A stretch of 64,000 nucleotides of DNA, taken from Parafannyhessea umbonata (lineage in GTDB: Bacteria; Actinomycetota; Coriobacteriia; Coriobacteriales; Atopobiaceae). Of this stretch, positions 17,929 to 27,474 are shown one piece after another. The stretch is from assembly GCF_012844235.1 (NCBI RefSeq), contig NZ_JABAGR010000005.1, forward strand, positions 146,014 to 210,013. Direction: 5' to 3'. The first letter of the stretch is position 1. Every line of letters begins with the position of its first letter. Below the pieces are notes generated by a model, which did not search any database, was not told the DNA's origin, and saw only the letters and a program-made list of their open reading frames with translations. The position numbers and the translations under genes were made by a program.

Positions 17929-19251
17929 ATGTCAAAGCCAATCGTCGCCGTTGTCGGCCGGCCCAACGTGGGCAAGTCCACGCTGGTGAACCGCCTCTCC
18001 GTCAATCGCGATGCCATAGTCCACGAGTCGCGCGGCGTCACGCGCGACCGCTCGTACCACGACTGCGACTGGAACGGTCGCGACTTCGTGCTGATAGACA
18101 CCGGCGGCATCGAGTCCGCCAAGAGCAAGGACGTGTTTGCCCCGCGCATCCGCGAGCAGGCGCTCGCCGCGTGCGACGAGGCGGACGCAATCATCTTCGT
18201 GGTGGACGGGACCGTGGGCGTCACGGACGAGGACGAGGAGGTCGCGCGCGTGGTGCGGCGCTCTAAGAAGCCCGTGTTCCTGTGCGTGAACAAGCTGGAC
18301 GACCCGGCCAGGGAGCTGAACAGCTGGGACTACTACTCGCTGGGCGTGGGCGAGCCGCGCGGCATCTCTGCCGGCCACGGCTTTGGCACCGGCGACCTGC
18401 TGGACGACGTGGTCGCGGCGCTGCCCGACGAGGGCGAGCCAGAGCCGGAGCGCGAGGACGGCGTGCTGAACGTCGCGATCATCGGCAGGCCGAACGTGGG
18501 CAAGTCCTCGCTCACGAACCGCCTGGCGAAGCGCAACCGATCGATCGTGAGCGACGTCGCGGGCACCACGCGCGACGCCGTAGACATCGAGATCGCGTGG
18601 AAGGGCAGCCGCATACGCCTGGTGGACACGGCCGGCATGCGCAAGAAGACCCAGGTGCACGAGGACGTGGAGTACTACAGCCTCGTGAGGGGCCTGCAGG
18701 CCATGGACAAGGCGGACGTGTGCCTGCTCGTCGTCGACGCGAGCGTCGGCGTGACGGAGCAGGACCAGAAGCTCGCGGGCATGGCCATCGACCGCGGCTG
18801 CGCCATCGTCGTCGTGCTGAACAAGTGGGACCTCATCGACACGGAGGAGAAGCGCGAGGCCGTGAGGTCGTCGCTCGACCAGAGGATGACGTTCGCGCGC
18901 TGGGCGCCTTCCGTCAACGTGAGCGCGCTCACGGGCCGCGCGACGGACAAGGTGCTCGCCGCGGCAGTGAGGGCGTCCGAGAACCACGCGCGCCAGGTGC
19001 GGACGTCGGAGCTGAACAGGCTCGTCACCTCCATCCGCGAGGGCGGCCACACCGTCACGTACAAGAACCGCCGCCTGAAGATCCACTACGCCACGCAGAC
19101 GGGCACGAAGCCGCCGGCGCTCACGTTCTGGTGCAACGCGCCGGACCTCGTGGACGACAACTACGAGCGGTTCCTGGAGAACCGCATCCGCGAGACGTTC
19201 GACTTCGCGGGCACGCCGCTCAGGCTCAGGTTCAGGCGGAAGGACGACTAG
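17929..19251 (+). CDS. der: Ribosome biogenesis GTPase Der (EngA)
   Basis: Twin-GTPase assembly factor for the 50S subunit. 440 residues: G1 motifs GRPNVGKST (about residue 9) and GRPNVGKSS (about 186), switch regions DTGG and DTAG, NKLD and NKWD specificity motifs, and the C-terminal KH-like domain. It starts with ATG after AAGGAGTGAT. The 151-base gap after ispH suggests its own promoter, and plsY follows one base after the stop. Confidence 0.96.
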   Translation: MSKPIVAVVGRPNVGKSTLVNRLSVNRDAIVHESRGVTRDRSYHDCDWNGRDFVLIDTGGIESAKSKDVFAPRIREQALAACDEADAIIFVVDGTVGVTDEDEEVARVVRRSKKPVFLCVNKLDDPARELNSWDYYSLGVGEPRGISAGHGFGTGDLLDDVVAALPDEGEPEPEREDGVLNVAIIGRPNVGKSSLTNRLAKRNRSIVSDVAGTTRDAVDIEIAWKGSRIRLVDTAGMRKKTQVHEDVEYYSLVRGLQAMDKADVCLLVVDASVGVTEQDQKLAGMAIDRGCAIVVVLNKWDLIDTEEKREAVRSSLDQRMTFARWAPSVNVSALTGRATDKVLAAAVRASENHARQVRTSELNRLVTSIREGGHTVTYKNRRLKIHYATQTGTKPPALTFWCNAPDLVDDNYERFLENRIRETFDFAGTPLRLRFRRKDD

Positions 19252-19252
19252 C

Positions 19253-19930
19253 ATGCCAACAATCGCTATCGCGACGCTCGCGTGCATGGCGGGTGCGTTT
19301 CTCATCTGCGGCATCCCGAGCGGGCTCATCATCGCGCGGCACTCCAGCGAGCACGTGGACGTGCGCAAGGTGGGCTCCGGCAACATCGGGATGACGAACG
19401 TGGCGCGATCGGCCGGCGGCGGCGCGGCCGCGCTCACGCTCCTGTGCGACGCCGGCAAGGGCTACCTCGCCATCATGCTCGGACGCCTCGTGGTGTCCCA
19501 GGTGGCCTTTGGCGGGGACTTCTCGCAGACGGCCGCGCTCGGCGCCGCGGGCTGGTCCACGACCGCGCTGTACATGGCGTGCGTGCTCGGCCACGTGTAC
19601 TCGCCGTACCTGGGCTTCCACGGCGGCAAGGGCATCAGCGTTGGCCTGGGCGCCGGCCTTGGCTTCTGCTGGCCCGTCACGCTCATGATGCTCGCGGTGT
19701 TCCTGGTGCTTGCCGTGCCGACGCGCTACGTTTCGCTCGGCTCCGTGAGCGCGGCCATATCGCTTCCCATCATCTCGTTCGCGTGGGGCATCCGCGGCGT
19801 CGCGATCGTGCCGCTTCTGGTGGTGGCGGCCGTCGTGGTGTTCGCGCACAGGGGAAACATCAAGAAGCTCGCGTACGGCCAGGAGCGCAAGTTCAGCGTT
19901 CACAGGCGCGGCGACAAGGAAGGCAGGTAG
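19253..19930 (+). CDS. plsY: Acyl-phosphate:glycerol-3-phosphate acyltransferase
   Basis: Membrane enzyme making lysophosphatidate from glycerol 3-phosphate and acyl phosphate. 225 residues with about five membrane segments. Three family motifs are visible: the SGLIIAR region with VGSGNIGMTNVAR, the DAGKGYLA motif and GHVYSPYLGFHGGKGIS. It lies between der and gpsA, which supplies its substrate. Confidence 0.94.
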   Translation: MPTIAIATLACMAGAFLICGIPSGLIIARHSSEHVDVRKVGSGNIGMTNVARSAGGGAAALTLLCDAGKGYLAIMLGRLVVSQVAFGGDFSQTAALGAAGWSTTALYMACVLGHVYSPYLGFHGGKGISVGLGAGLGFCWPVTLMMLAVFLVLAVPTRYVSLGSVSAAISLPIISFAWGIRGVAIVPLLVVAAVVVFAHRGNIKKLAYGQERKFSVHRRGDKEGR

Positions 19931-19932
19931 CG

Positions 19933-20952
19933 ATGGCGGGAAGGATAGCCGTCATCGGCTCGGGGTCCTGGGGCACGGCGGCCGCGGGCCTGCTTGCGGC
20001 GCACGCCAACGACGTGCGGGTGTGGGCGCACTCGCCCAAGGTGGCCGAGGCCATCAACCGCACGCACAGGAACCCGCGCCACCTCAAGGACTACGAGCTG
20101 CCGGCAAACGTGAGCGCGAGCCACGACTTCGCGGAGGTGCTCGACGGCGCGGAGTCCATGGTGATGGTAGTGCCGTCCTCGTTTCTGCGCGGCATATGCG
20201 AGGGGCTGAGGGGGCTCGTTCGCGAGGACCTGCCCATCGTGGTGCTCACGAAGGGCATCGAGCCGGGGACGCACCTCCTCATGGCGGACGTCGTGGCGGA
20301 CGTGCTGGGAAACCCCGGGCGCGTAGCGGCGCTTTCGGGCCCCAACCACGCCGAGGAGATCTGCCAGGGCCTGATTTCCGCCGCGGTCGTTGCGTGCCAG
20401 AGCGAGGCTCTCGCGGCATACTTCCAGGAGGCGTTCGTGTCTCAGGAGTTCCGCGTGTACCGCTCGCAGGACATCAAGGGTGTCGAGGTGTGCGCGGCCG
20501 TGAAGAACGTCGTCGCGATCGCGTGCGGCATCTGCGCGGGCCTTGGCCTGGGCGACAACACGCTCGCGGTCCTCATGACCCGCGGCCTCGCCGAGATCAG
20601 CCGGATCGTGTGCGCCGTGGGCGGCGACCCCATGACGTGCATGGGCCTGGCGGGCATGGGCGACCTCGTGGCCACCTGCACCTCTCGCCACTCGCGCAAC
20701 CGCACGTTCGGCGAGGCGTTCTCGCACGGCGAGAGCCTCGAGGCGTACGAGGAGCGCACCGGCATGGTGGTGGAGGGCGCCCGCGCGGCGCAGAGCACGT
20801 GGGAGCTCGCGCGGGAGCTTGGGATCGAGGCCCCGCTCACGAACGCGGTCCACTCGATTCTGTATGATGGGACGGAGCTGGGCGAGGCGGCCCAGCTGCT
20901 TTTGGACCGCGACCCGCACGTTGAGTTCTACGGCCTAGACACAAGGGAATAG
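19933..20952 (+). CDS. gpsA: Glycerol-3-phosphate dehydrogenase [NAD(P)+], biosynthetic
   Basis: Reduces dihydroxyacetone phosphate to glycerol 3-phosphate for phospholipid synthesis. 339 residues. Rossmann motif IAVIGSGSWGTAAAGLL at the N-terminus, LTKGIEPG and LSGPNHAEEI in the middle, and AVKNVVAIACGICAGLGLGDN, which contains the catalytic lysine. It starts two bases after the plsY stop, so the two genes are probably coupled and support each other's assignment. Confidence 0.96.
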   Translation: MAGRIAVIGSGSWGTAAAGLLAAHANDVRVWAHSPKVAEAINRTHRNPRHLKDYELPANVSASHDFAEVLDGAESMVMVVPSSFLRGICEGLRGLVREDLPIVVLTKGIEPGTHLLMADVVADVLGNPGRVAALSGPNHAEEICQGLISAAVVACQSEALAAYFQEAFVSQEFRVYRSQDIKGVEVCAAVKNVVAIACGICAGLGLGDNTLAVLMTRGLAEISRIVCAVGGDPMTCMGLAGMGDLVATCTSRHSRNRTFGEAFSHGESLEAYEERTGMVVEGARAAQSTWELARELGIEAPLTNAVHSILYDGTELGEAAQLLLDRDPHVEFYGLDTRE

Positions 20953-20975
20953 AGCACGGGGGAGAAGATCGAAAC

Positions 20976-21656
20976 ATGCCAAACGAAAGCGTACTGATTG
21001 CACCGTCGGTCCTCTCGGCCGACTTCACGCGTCTGGGCGAGGAGCTCGAGAGCATCAAGAGCGCGGACCTCGTCCACTACGACGTGATGGACGGGCACTT
21101 CGTGCCGAACCTGAGCTTTGGCACGGAGATTCTGCGCCAGGCGAAGGCCGCGACGAGGCTTCCCCTGGACGTGCACCTGATGGTGACGAACCCGGAGGAG
21201 CAGGTGCCGTGGTACCTCGCGGCCGGCGCGGACGTCGTGACGTTCCACTACGAGGCCCAGACGCACGCGGACCGGCTCGTGGGTCTCATCCACGACGCGG
21301 GTGCGAAGGCGTGCGTCGCGCTGAACCCGGGGACGCCAGTGGCCGCGCTCGACGCGATCCTGGACGAGCTCGACATGGTGCTCGTGATGACGGTGAACCC
21401 CGGCTTTGGCGGGCAGAGCTTCATCCCCGGCTCCGTGAGGAAGCTCAGGGCCCTGCGCAGGATGTGCGCGGAGCACGGCGCGAGCCCGCTCGTGGAGGTG
21501 GACGGCGGCATCGGCGCGGACAACGTGGGCGAGGTCGTTGCCGCGGGCGCGAACGTGATAGTGGCCGGAAGCAAGGTTTTCAAGGCGGCGGACCACGCCG
21601 CAGCGATTGAGGAGCTCCGCCGCAACGGCACCATGGGGCTCGCCAAGAGGGCATAG
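20976..21656 (+). CDS. rpe: Ribulose-phosphate 3-epimerase
   Basis: Interconverts ribulose 5-phosphate and xylulose 5-phosphate. 226 residues, TIM barrel. APSVLSADFTRLGEEL at the start, HYDVMDGHFVPNLSFG, LDVHLMV, and MTVNPGFGGQSFIP near the C-terminal half carry the metal and catalytic residues. GGGGGAGAAG precedes the ATG. The cysteine desulfurase gene begins two bases after the stop. Confidence 0.95.
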   Translation: MPNESVLIAPSVLSADFTRLGEELESIKSADLVHYDVMDGHFVPNLSFGTEILRQAKAATRLPLDVHLMVTNPEEQVPWYLAAGADVVTFHYEAQTHADRLVGLIHDAGAKACVALNPGTPVAALDAILDELDMVLVMTVNPGFGGQSFIPGSVRKLRALRRMCAEHGASPLVEVDGGIGADNVGEVVAAGANVIVAGSKVFKAADHAAAIEELRRNGTMGLAKRA

Positions 21657-21658
21657 GG

Positions 21659-22831
21659 ATGCAGAACAAGAACTACGTGTACCTGGACTTTGCGGCCTCA
21701 GCGCCCATGTGCGAAGAGGCCATCGAGGCGGAGCGGTTCTACGAGGAGTCGCCGATAGCGGGCGCGAACCCGAACTCGCTCCACACGCTGGGACGCATGG
21801 CGTACGCGCGGCTGGAGCAGTGCCGGCGCGACATAGCGCGCTGCGTGGGCGGCGGCTTCAGGCCGGCGGACGTGGTGTTCACCTCCGGCGGAACGGAGTC
21901 GAACAACCTCGCGCTGTACGGCATGGCCGAGGGCGCGCGCGACCGCGACCGCAACAGGACGAGGGTCATCGTCTCGGCCATCGAGCACGACAGCGAGCTT
22001 GACGTGGTGCCGGCGCTGCGCGGCCGCGGCTTCGAGGTGGAGCTCGCCAGGCCAAACCGCGAGGGCGTCGTGACGGAGGACGCCGTACGAAGGCTCCTGG
22101 GGCCCGACGTGGCGCTGGTGAGCGTGATGAGCGCGAACAACGAGACGGGCGTCGTGCAGCCGGTGGGCAAGATCGCCCGCGCGGCGCACGAGGCCGGCGC
22201 GCTGTTCCACACGGACGCGGTGCAGGCCTTCGGGCGGATCCCGCTCGACGTGGCCGACGCCGACGCCGTGAGCATCGCCGCGCACAAGATCGGCGGCCCC
22301 GTGGGCATAGGCGCGCTCATGGTGCGCTCGCGCTGCCCCCTGCGGCCCCAGAGCTTCGGCGGCGGGCAGGAGCAGGGGCGCCGCCCCGGCACCCAGGACG
22401 TGCGCGGGGCGCTCGCGTTCGCGGCGGCGGCCAAGAGCTGCGCGGACGGGCTGGACCGCACGCGAGCGGTCGTCCAGGGCCGGGCAAACGCGCTCTTCTC
22501 GCGCCTGTGCGCGGAGGGCACGGGCATCCTGCCCACGGTGAGCGCAACGGTGGACGAGGGACGCCTGCCCGGCATGGTCTCCGTCATGGTCCCGACCCTG
22601 GACTCCGAGACGCTCATCCTGAAGCTCGACCAGCTTGGGTTCGAGGTGTCCGCGGGATCGGCGTGCTCGTCCGGCTCGCTCGACCCCAGCCACGTGCTCT
22701 CCGCCATGGGAATCGCCCGGGGCGACGCCCTGGGATCGCTCAGGATCTCGTTCGACGAGCGCGTGAGCGAGGGCGACCTGGACCGCTTCGCGGACGCTCT
22801 CCTTGGCATCGTCTCTAGCAACCGGAGGTAG
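21659..22831 (+). CDS. Cysteine desulfurase, NifS/IscS-type
   Basis: PLP enzyme that mobilises sulfur from cysteine for Fe-S clusters or thiolation. 390 residues. YLDFAASAPM at the N-terminus, the PLP lysine in SIAAHKIGGPVGIGAL, and the mobile-loop cysteine in SAGSACSSGSLDPSHVL (a short-loop, group I pattern). The operon position after rpe gives no hint of a dedicated acceptor. IspG and IspH encoded nearby are Fe-S enzymes, but many others would also need it. Confidence 0.9.
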   Translation: MQNKNYVYLDFAASAPMCEEAIEAERFYEESPIAGANPNSLHTLGRMAYARLEQCRRDIARCVGGGFRPADVVFTSGGTESNNLALYGMAEGARDRDRNRTRVIVSAIEHDSELDVVPALRGRGFEVELARPNREGVVTEDAVRRLLGPDVALVSVMSANNETGVVQPVGKIARAAHEAGALFHTDAVQAFGRIPLDVADADAVSIAAHKIGGPVGIGALMVRSRCPLRPQSFGGGQEQGRRPGTQDVRGALAFAAAAKSCADGLDRTRAVVQGRANALFSRLCAEGTGILPTVSATVDEGRLPGMVSVMVPTLDSETLILKLDQLGFEVSAGSACSSGSLDPSHVLSAMGIARGDALGSLRISFDERVSEGDLDRFADALLGIVSSNRR

Positions 22832-22833
22832 AC

Positions 22834-23547
22834 ATGAACGACTACGAGGCGCTCCTGCGCCTTCAGCAGATCGACCTGGAGCTCATGCGCGACAGCCGCA
22901 GGCTCAAGGCGATGCCGCAGCAGAAGAGGATCGCCGCTGCCGACGCGGCGAAGCGCAAGGTGGCCGGCGAGCTCACGAAGATCGTGGGCCAGCGCAAGGA
23001 CGCCGAGCTCGAGCTCCAGGACGCGGAGGCCGAGCACGAGCACCTGATGCAGAAGACGGACGAGGTGAGGGCCCTCGCGCAGGAGGGCGACTACCGCCAG
23101 GCGTCCAGCATCGAGCAGCAGCTGACCTCGCTCGCCAAGAAGATGGAGAAGATCGAGTTCAACTACAAGGAGACGTCCGACCGCCTGAAGCGCCTCCAGA
23201 AGGCCGAGAGGAACGCGCGCGACCTGGACGCGAAGCTCGACGAGGAGCGCGCGGCCCAGCAGGCGTCGTTCGAGAGCGACACCGCGGACATCATGGCGCG
23301 GGTGCGCCAGCTCGCCGACGAGCGCAAGCGCATGGTCGCGGCGCTGGACGAAGACACGCTCGCGCGCTACGACGCCGCGGCGAAGCGCTTTGGCGGCCTC
23401 GCCGTCGAGAAGCTCGAGGGCAACGTGCCGTCCGTGTGCCGCGTTAAGCTGCAGCCGAGCCTGTTCAGCGACCTCAAGCACGCCGGTTCGATCGCGGAGT
23501 GCCCGTACTGCCACCGCCTGCTGGTGACCGAGGAGGTTGCCGACTGA
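22834..23547 (+). CDS. Coiled-coil protein with C-terminal zinc-ribbon-like motif
   Basis: 237 residues. Residues 1-180 are almost entirely charged heptad-like helix (a long antiparallel coiled coil). The C-terminus resembles the C4-type zinc-ribbon (DUF164/zf-RING_7) family: VCRVKL, then ECPYCHRLL. Only three of the expected four cysteines are visible, so metal binding may be altered or use another ligand. It lies in an operon with a cysteine desulfurase and coaBC, whose ATG overlaps its stop. Function of the family is not established. Confidence 0.75.
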   Translation: MNDYEALLRLQQIDLELMRDSRRLKAMPQQKRIAAADAAKRKVAGELTKIVGQRKDAELELQDAEAEHEHLMQKTDEVRALAQEGDYRQASSIEQQLTSLAKKMEKIEFNYKETSDRLKRLQKAERNARDLDAKLDEERAAQQASFESDTADIMARVRQLADERKRMVAALDEDTLARYDAAAKRFGGLAVEKLEGNVPSVCRVKLQPSLFSDLKHAGSIAECPYCHRLLVTEEVAD

Positions 23548-24758
23548 TGGCGAACGTGACGCTGGTGGTGTGCGGTGGCATCGCGGCGTACAAGGCGTGC
23601 GAGGTCATGCGCGGCCTGCAGAAGGCCGGCTGCGACGTGCGCGTCGCCATGACGCAGGACGCGACGCGCTTCGTGGGCGAGACCACGTTCAGGGCGCTCT
23701 CGCACCACGAGGTGGTCACGTCGCTGTACGGCATGCACGAGACGGCCATCCCGCACGTGGAGTCCGCGGACTTCGCGGACCTGGTGCTGGTAGCGCCCGC
23801 GACGGCGAACGTGATGGCGAAGATGGCGTGCGGCATCGCGGACGACGCGGCGACGGCGACGATCCTCGCGGCGCACTCGGACGTGCTGGTGGCGCCCGCC
23901 ATGAACGTGAACATGTGGCGCAACCCCGCGACGCAGGCTAACGTCTCGCTGCTGCGTGGCCGCGGCGTGCGCTTCGTGATGCCGGCGTCCGGCGAGCTCG
24001 CGTGCGGATACGTGGGCGAGGGCAAGCTCGCGCCCGTGGAGGACATCGTGGCCGCGGCGCTGGCCCTTCTCGGCAAGGCAGAGGGCGCAGGCGAGAAGGA
24101 CGCGGCGCTCGCGGGCAGGGACGTCGTCGTGACGGCGGGTCCCACGCACGAGGCCATAGACCCGGTGCGCTACATCGCGAACGCGTCAACCGGCAAGATG
24201 GGCTACGCAATAGCGCGCGAGGCGGCGCGCCGCGGGGCGAACGTGACGCTCGTGAGCGGCCCGACGGCGCTCGCGACGCCCGTCGGCGTGCGACGCGTGG
24301 ACGTGGTGAGCGCCGCGCAGATGCACGAGGCGGCGCTTGCGGCGTTTGGGGGCGCGGACGCCGCGATATGCGCCGCGGCCGTGGCGGACTACACGCCGAA
24401 GGCCCCGGCGGACCACAAGCTGAAGAAGACGGAGGAGCGCCTGGATGCGATCGAGCTCGTGGAGACCGCGGACATCCTGCGCGACCTGAGCGCGCGCAAG
24501 GGCGACCGCGTGGTGGTGGGGTTCGCCGCCGAGACGGACGACCTCCTTGCCCACGCGCACCAGAAGCTCGAGCGCAAGGGCTGTGACCTCATAGTCGCGA
24601 ACGACGTGAGCCGTGCGGACAGCACGTTTGGGTCCGACACCGACCGCGTTGCCTTCGTGTACCCGGACCGCGTGGAGCAGATGGACACGCTGCCGCTGGA
24701 GCAGGTCGCGGCGGAGCTCCTGGATAGGCTGGGCGCCCTTCTGGGGAGGGTGCGGTAG
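23547..24758 (+). CDS. coaBC: Bifunctional phosphopantothenoylcysteine decarboxylase / phosphopantothenate-cysteine ligase
   Basis: Two consecutive steps of coenzyme A synthesis. 403 residues. The N-terminal FMN-dependent CoaC domain has [15 protein letters not shown], a histidine in ETAIPHVE and PAMNVNMW (the PxMNxxMW motif). A short linker ([12 protein letters not shown]) leads to the CoaB domain with [24 protein letters not shown] and AAAVADY. The start overlaps the upstream stop by one base. Confidence 0.95.
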   Translation: MANVTLVVCGGIAAYKACEVMRGLQKAGCDVRVAMTQDATRFVGETTFRALSHHEVVTSLYGMHETAIPHVESADFADLVLVAPATANVMAKMACGIADDAATATILAAHSDVLVAPAMNVNMWRNPATQANVSLLRGRGVRFVMPASGELACGYVGEGKLAPVEDIVAAALALLGKAEGAGEKDAALAGRDVVVTAGPTHEAIDPVRYIANASTGKMGYAIAREAARRGANVTLVSGPTALATPVGVRRVDVVSAAQMHEAALAAFGGADAAICAAAVADYTPKAPADHKLKKTEERLDAIELVETADILRDLSARKGDRVVVGFAAETDDLLAHAHQKLERKGCDLIVANDVSRADSTFGSDTDRVAFVYPDRVEQMDTLPLEQVAAELLDRLGALLGRVR

Positions 24759-24759
24759 C

Positions 24760-25608
24760 GTGGGCGCGATCACGATCGGCTGCCACCTGTCCACCTCCGC
24801 GGGCTTCGAGGCCATGGGCAGGACGGCGCTCGAGATCGGCGCGAACACGTTCGCGTTCTTCACGCGCAACCCCCGGGGCGGCAGCGCGAAGGCGCTGGAC
24901 CCCAGGGACGTGGAGGCGCTTCTGACCCTGATGGCCGAGCACGGCTTTGGGAAGCTGGTGGCGCACGCGCCGTATACCATGAACCTGTGCTCCGCCACGG
25001 AGCGGACCGTGGAGTTCGCGCGCGAGGCCATGGCCGGCGACCTTGAGCGCATGGAGGCGCTGCCGGGCAACTACTACAACTTTCACCCCGGCAGCCACGT
25101 GAGGCAGGGGGCAGGTCGCGGCATCGAGCTCATCTGCGAGGGGCTGAACCAGGTGCTGGTGCCCGGCCAGCGCACGCGCGTGCTGCTAGAGACCATGGCC
25201 GGAAAGGGCACGGAGGTGGGCCGCAGCTTCGAGGAGCTGGCGCGCATAATCGACGGGACGCGCGAGAATCAGCTGCTTGGCGTGTGCCTTGACACGTGCC
25301 ACGTGAGCGACGCCGGCTACGACGTGGCCGGCGACCTGGACGGCGTGCTGGACGAGTTCGACCGCGTGATCGGCCTGGACCGGCTGTGCGCGCTGCACCT
25401 GAACGACTCGAAGAACCCGCGCGGGTCGCACAAGGACCGCCACGAGAGGATAGGCGAGGGCACGCTGGGCCTGGATGCCTTCCGCGCGGTGGTCACGAAC
25501 CCAAGGACGCGCGACCTGCCGATGATACTGGAGACGCCGAACGACCTTGCGGGATACAGGCGCGAGATAGCGCTGCTGCGTGGGCTTGCGGCGGACGTGG
25601 AGGAATAG
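24760..25608 (+). CDS. nfo: Deoxyribonuclease IV (AP endonuclease)
   Basis: Zinc-dependent base-excision-repair endonuclease that cleaves abasic sites. 282 residues, TIM barrel. [10 protein letters not shown] at the N-terminus, [43 protein letters not shown] and the C-terminal PMILETP contain the family's metal-binding His, Glu and Asp residues. The GTG start lies one base after the coaBC stop. Confidence 0.94.
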   Translation: MGAITIGCHLSTSAGFEAMGRTALEIGANTFAFFTRNPRGGSAKALDPRDVEALLTLMAEHGFGKLVAHAPYTMNLCSATERTVEFAREAMAGDLERMEALPGNYYNFHPGSHVRQGAGRGIELICEGLNQVLVPGQRTRVLLETMAGKGTEVGRSFEELARIIDGTRENQLLGVCLDTCHVSDAGYDVAGDLDGVLDEFDRVIGLDRLCALHLNDSKNPRGSHKDRHERIGEGTLGLDAFRAVVTNPRTRDLPMILETPNDLAGYRREIALLRGLAADVEE

Positions 25609-25610
25609 CT

Positions 25611-27431
25611 TTGGGAATTCTGATTGGCTGCGAGCACCTGAGCATGGAGTGGCCGGGCAAGCAGGTGCTGCGCGACCAGACCATAGGCATAAACGAGGGC
25701 GAGCGCATAGGCATCGTGGGCAGGAACGGCGACGGGAAGTCGACGCTCTTGGAGCTTGTGGCTAAGCGCCTGGAGCCGGACTCCGGCAAGGTGACGTACC
25801 GCAACAACATCGAGGTGGGCATGCTCGCCCAAGACGACGCGCTCGACGACGCGGACACGGTGGAGCACGCCGTGGTGGGCGACGTGCCGGAGTACGTGTG
25901 GGCGTCCGACCCCAAGGTGCGCTCCGTGGTGGACGAGCTTCTGGGCGACGTTGACTGGCACGCGAGGGTGGGGGAGCTCTCCGGCGGGCAGCGCCGCCGC
26001 TGCGACCTGGCACGCGTGCTCGTGGGCACGTGGGACGTGATCCTGATGGACGAGCCCACGAACCACCTGGACATGGGCGCGATCACGTGGCTCGCGCGGC
26101 ACCTGAGGCACCGCTGGCAGCAGGGACAGGGCGCCCTTCTCGTCGTGACGCACGACCGCTGGTTCCTGGACGAGGTGTGCGAGCACATGTGGGAGGTGCA
26201 CGACGGGGTGATCGACCCGTTCGAGGGCGGCTACTCCGCGTACATACAGCAGCGCGTGGAGCGCCAGCGCCAGGCGGCCGTGACGGAGGAGCGCCGCCAG
26301 AACACCCTGCGCAAGGAGCTCAACTGGCTCGCGCACGGCGCGAAGGCGCGCTCGAGCAAGCCGAAGTTCAGGATCGACGCCGCGATGGCGCTCCTGGCGG
26401 ACGACCCTCCGCTGCGTAACACCACGGAGCTGAAGCGCCTTGCCGTGAGCCGCCTGGGCAAGCAGGTGATGGAGCTTAAGGACGTGAGCGCCGGCTACGG
26501 CGAGCGCCAGGTGCTGAGGGACGTGAGCTGGCTCATAGGGCCGGGCGACCGCTACGGCATCCTGGGCGAGAACGGCGCCGGCAAGTCCACGCTCCTTAAG
26601 GTGATGACGGGCCGCATGCTGCCGAGCGCCGGCTACGTCAAGATCGGCAAGTCCGTGAAGTTCGGCATACTGTCCCAGCACCTGGACCAGCTGCGCGAGA
26701 AGGACGACTGGCGCGTGGAGGAGCTCCTGGCCACGTTCAAGAAGTACTACGTGGTGGACGGCAAGCCGCAGAGCCCGGAGCAGCTGCTGGAGCGCCTGGG
26801 CTTCGAGCGCAGGGAGTTCCCGACGTTCATCAAGGACCTGTCCGGCGGCCAGAGGCGGCGCCTGTCGATACTGTGCGTCCTTCTCCGCGAGCCCAACGTG
26901 CTCATACTGGACGAGCCCGGAAACGACCTCGACACGGACATGCTCGCCGTGCTTGAGGACCTGCTTGACACGTGGCCGGGCACGCTCATCCTGGTGAGCC
27001 ACGACCGCTACCTGATGGAGCGCGTGACGGACGACCAGTTTGCGCTGATAGACGGCCACGTGCGCCACGTGCCGGGCGGCGTGGACGAATACCTATCCCT
27101 TTTGGATGGCAGCATACAAAAGTCGAATTCGACATCCGCGCCCGCCACGCCTAACGTGGATGCGCAGGGCGAGAAGGACGGCGGCCCCGCGCCGACGGGC
27201 CTTTCCAACGCCGAGCGCCGCGAGCTGAAGAAGCGCTACGACGCCGTGGCGCGCAAGCTGCAGAAGCTCGAGGGAGAGCCGGAGCGGCTGCGTGCGCGCA
27301 TGGCGGAGCTGGACGCGTCGGACTACCAAGGCCTCATGGACGCGCAGTCCCAGATAGACGACGTCGAGGCCCAGGTGGACGAGCTCGAGACGGAGTGGAT
27401 AGAGCTGTCGGACAAGCTGGGCCTGGACTAG
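25611..27431 (+). CDS. ABC-F family ATPase, second copy (Uup-like)
   Basis: 606 residues, clearly distinct from the ABC-F protein at 8913. NBD1: [38 protein letters not shown]2: [25 protein letters not shown] and LILDEPGNDLD, where the usual TNH of the ABC-F motif is GND. The C-terminal 100 residues form a coiled coil after a linker with AQGEKDGGPAP, as in Uup. The TTG start two bases after nfo follows GGAGGA. The role is probably ribosome- or DNA-structure-associated; specificity cannot be assigned. Confidence 0.87.
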   Translation: MGILIGCEHLSMEWPGKQVLRDQTIGINEGERIGIVGRNGDGKSTLLELVAKRLEPDSGKVTYRNNIEVGMLAQDDALDDADTVEHAVVGDVPEYVWASDPKVRSVVDELLGDVDWHARVGELSGGQRRRCDLARVLVGTWDVILMDEPTNHLDMGAITWLARHLRHRWQQGQGALLVVTHDRWFLDEVCEHMWEVHDGVIDPFEGGYSAYIQQRVERQRQAAVTEERRQNTLRKELNWLAHGAKARSSKPKFRIDAAMALLADDPPLRNTTELKRLAVSRLGKQVMELKDVSAGYGERQVLRDVSWLIGPGDRYGILGENGAGKSTLLKVMTGRMLPSAGYVKIGKSVKFGILSQHLDQLREKDDWRVEELLATFKKYYVVDGKPQSPEQLLERLGFERREFPTFIKDLSGGQRRRLSILCVLLREPNVLILDEPGNDLDTDMLAVLEDLLDTWPGTLILVSHDRYLMERVTDDQFALIDGHVRHVPGGVDEYLSLLDGSIQKSNSTSAPATPNVDAQGEKDGGPAPTGLSNAERRELKKRYDAVARKLQKLEGEPERLRARMAELDASDYQGLMDAQSQIDDVEAQVDELETEWIELSDKLGLD

Positions 27432-27474
27432 CCGCGACGTGCTGGGACAGAGGGGCCGCGGAGGGAAGTATGCT

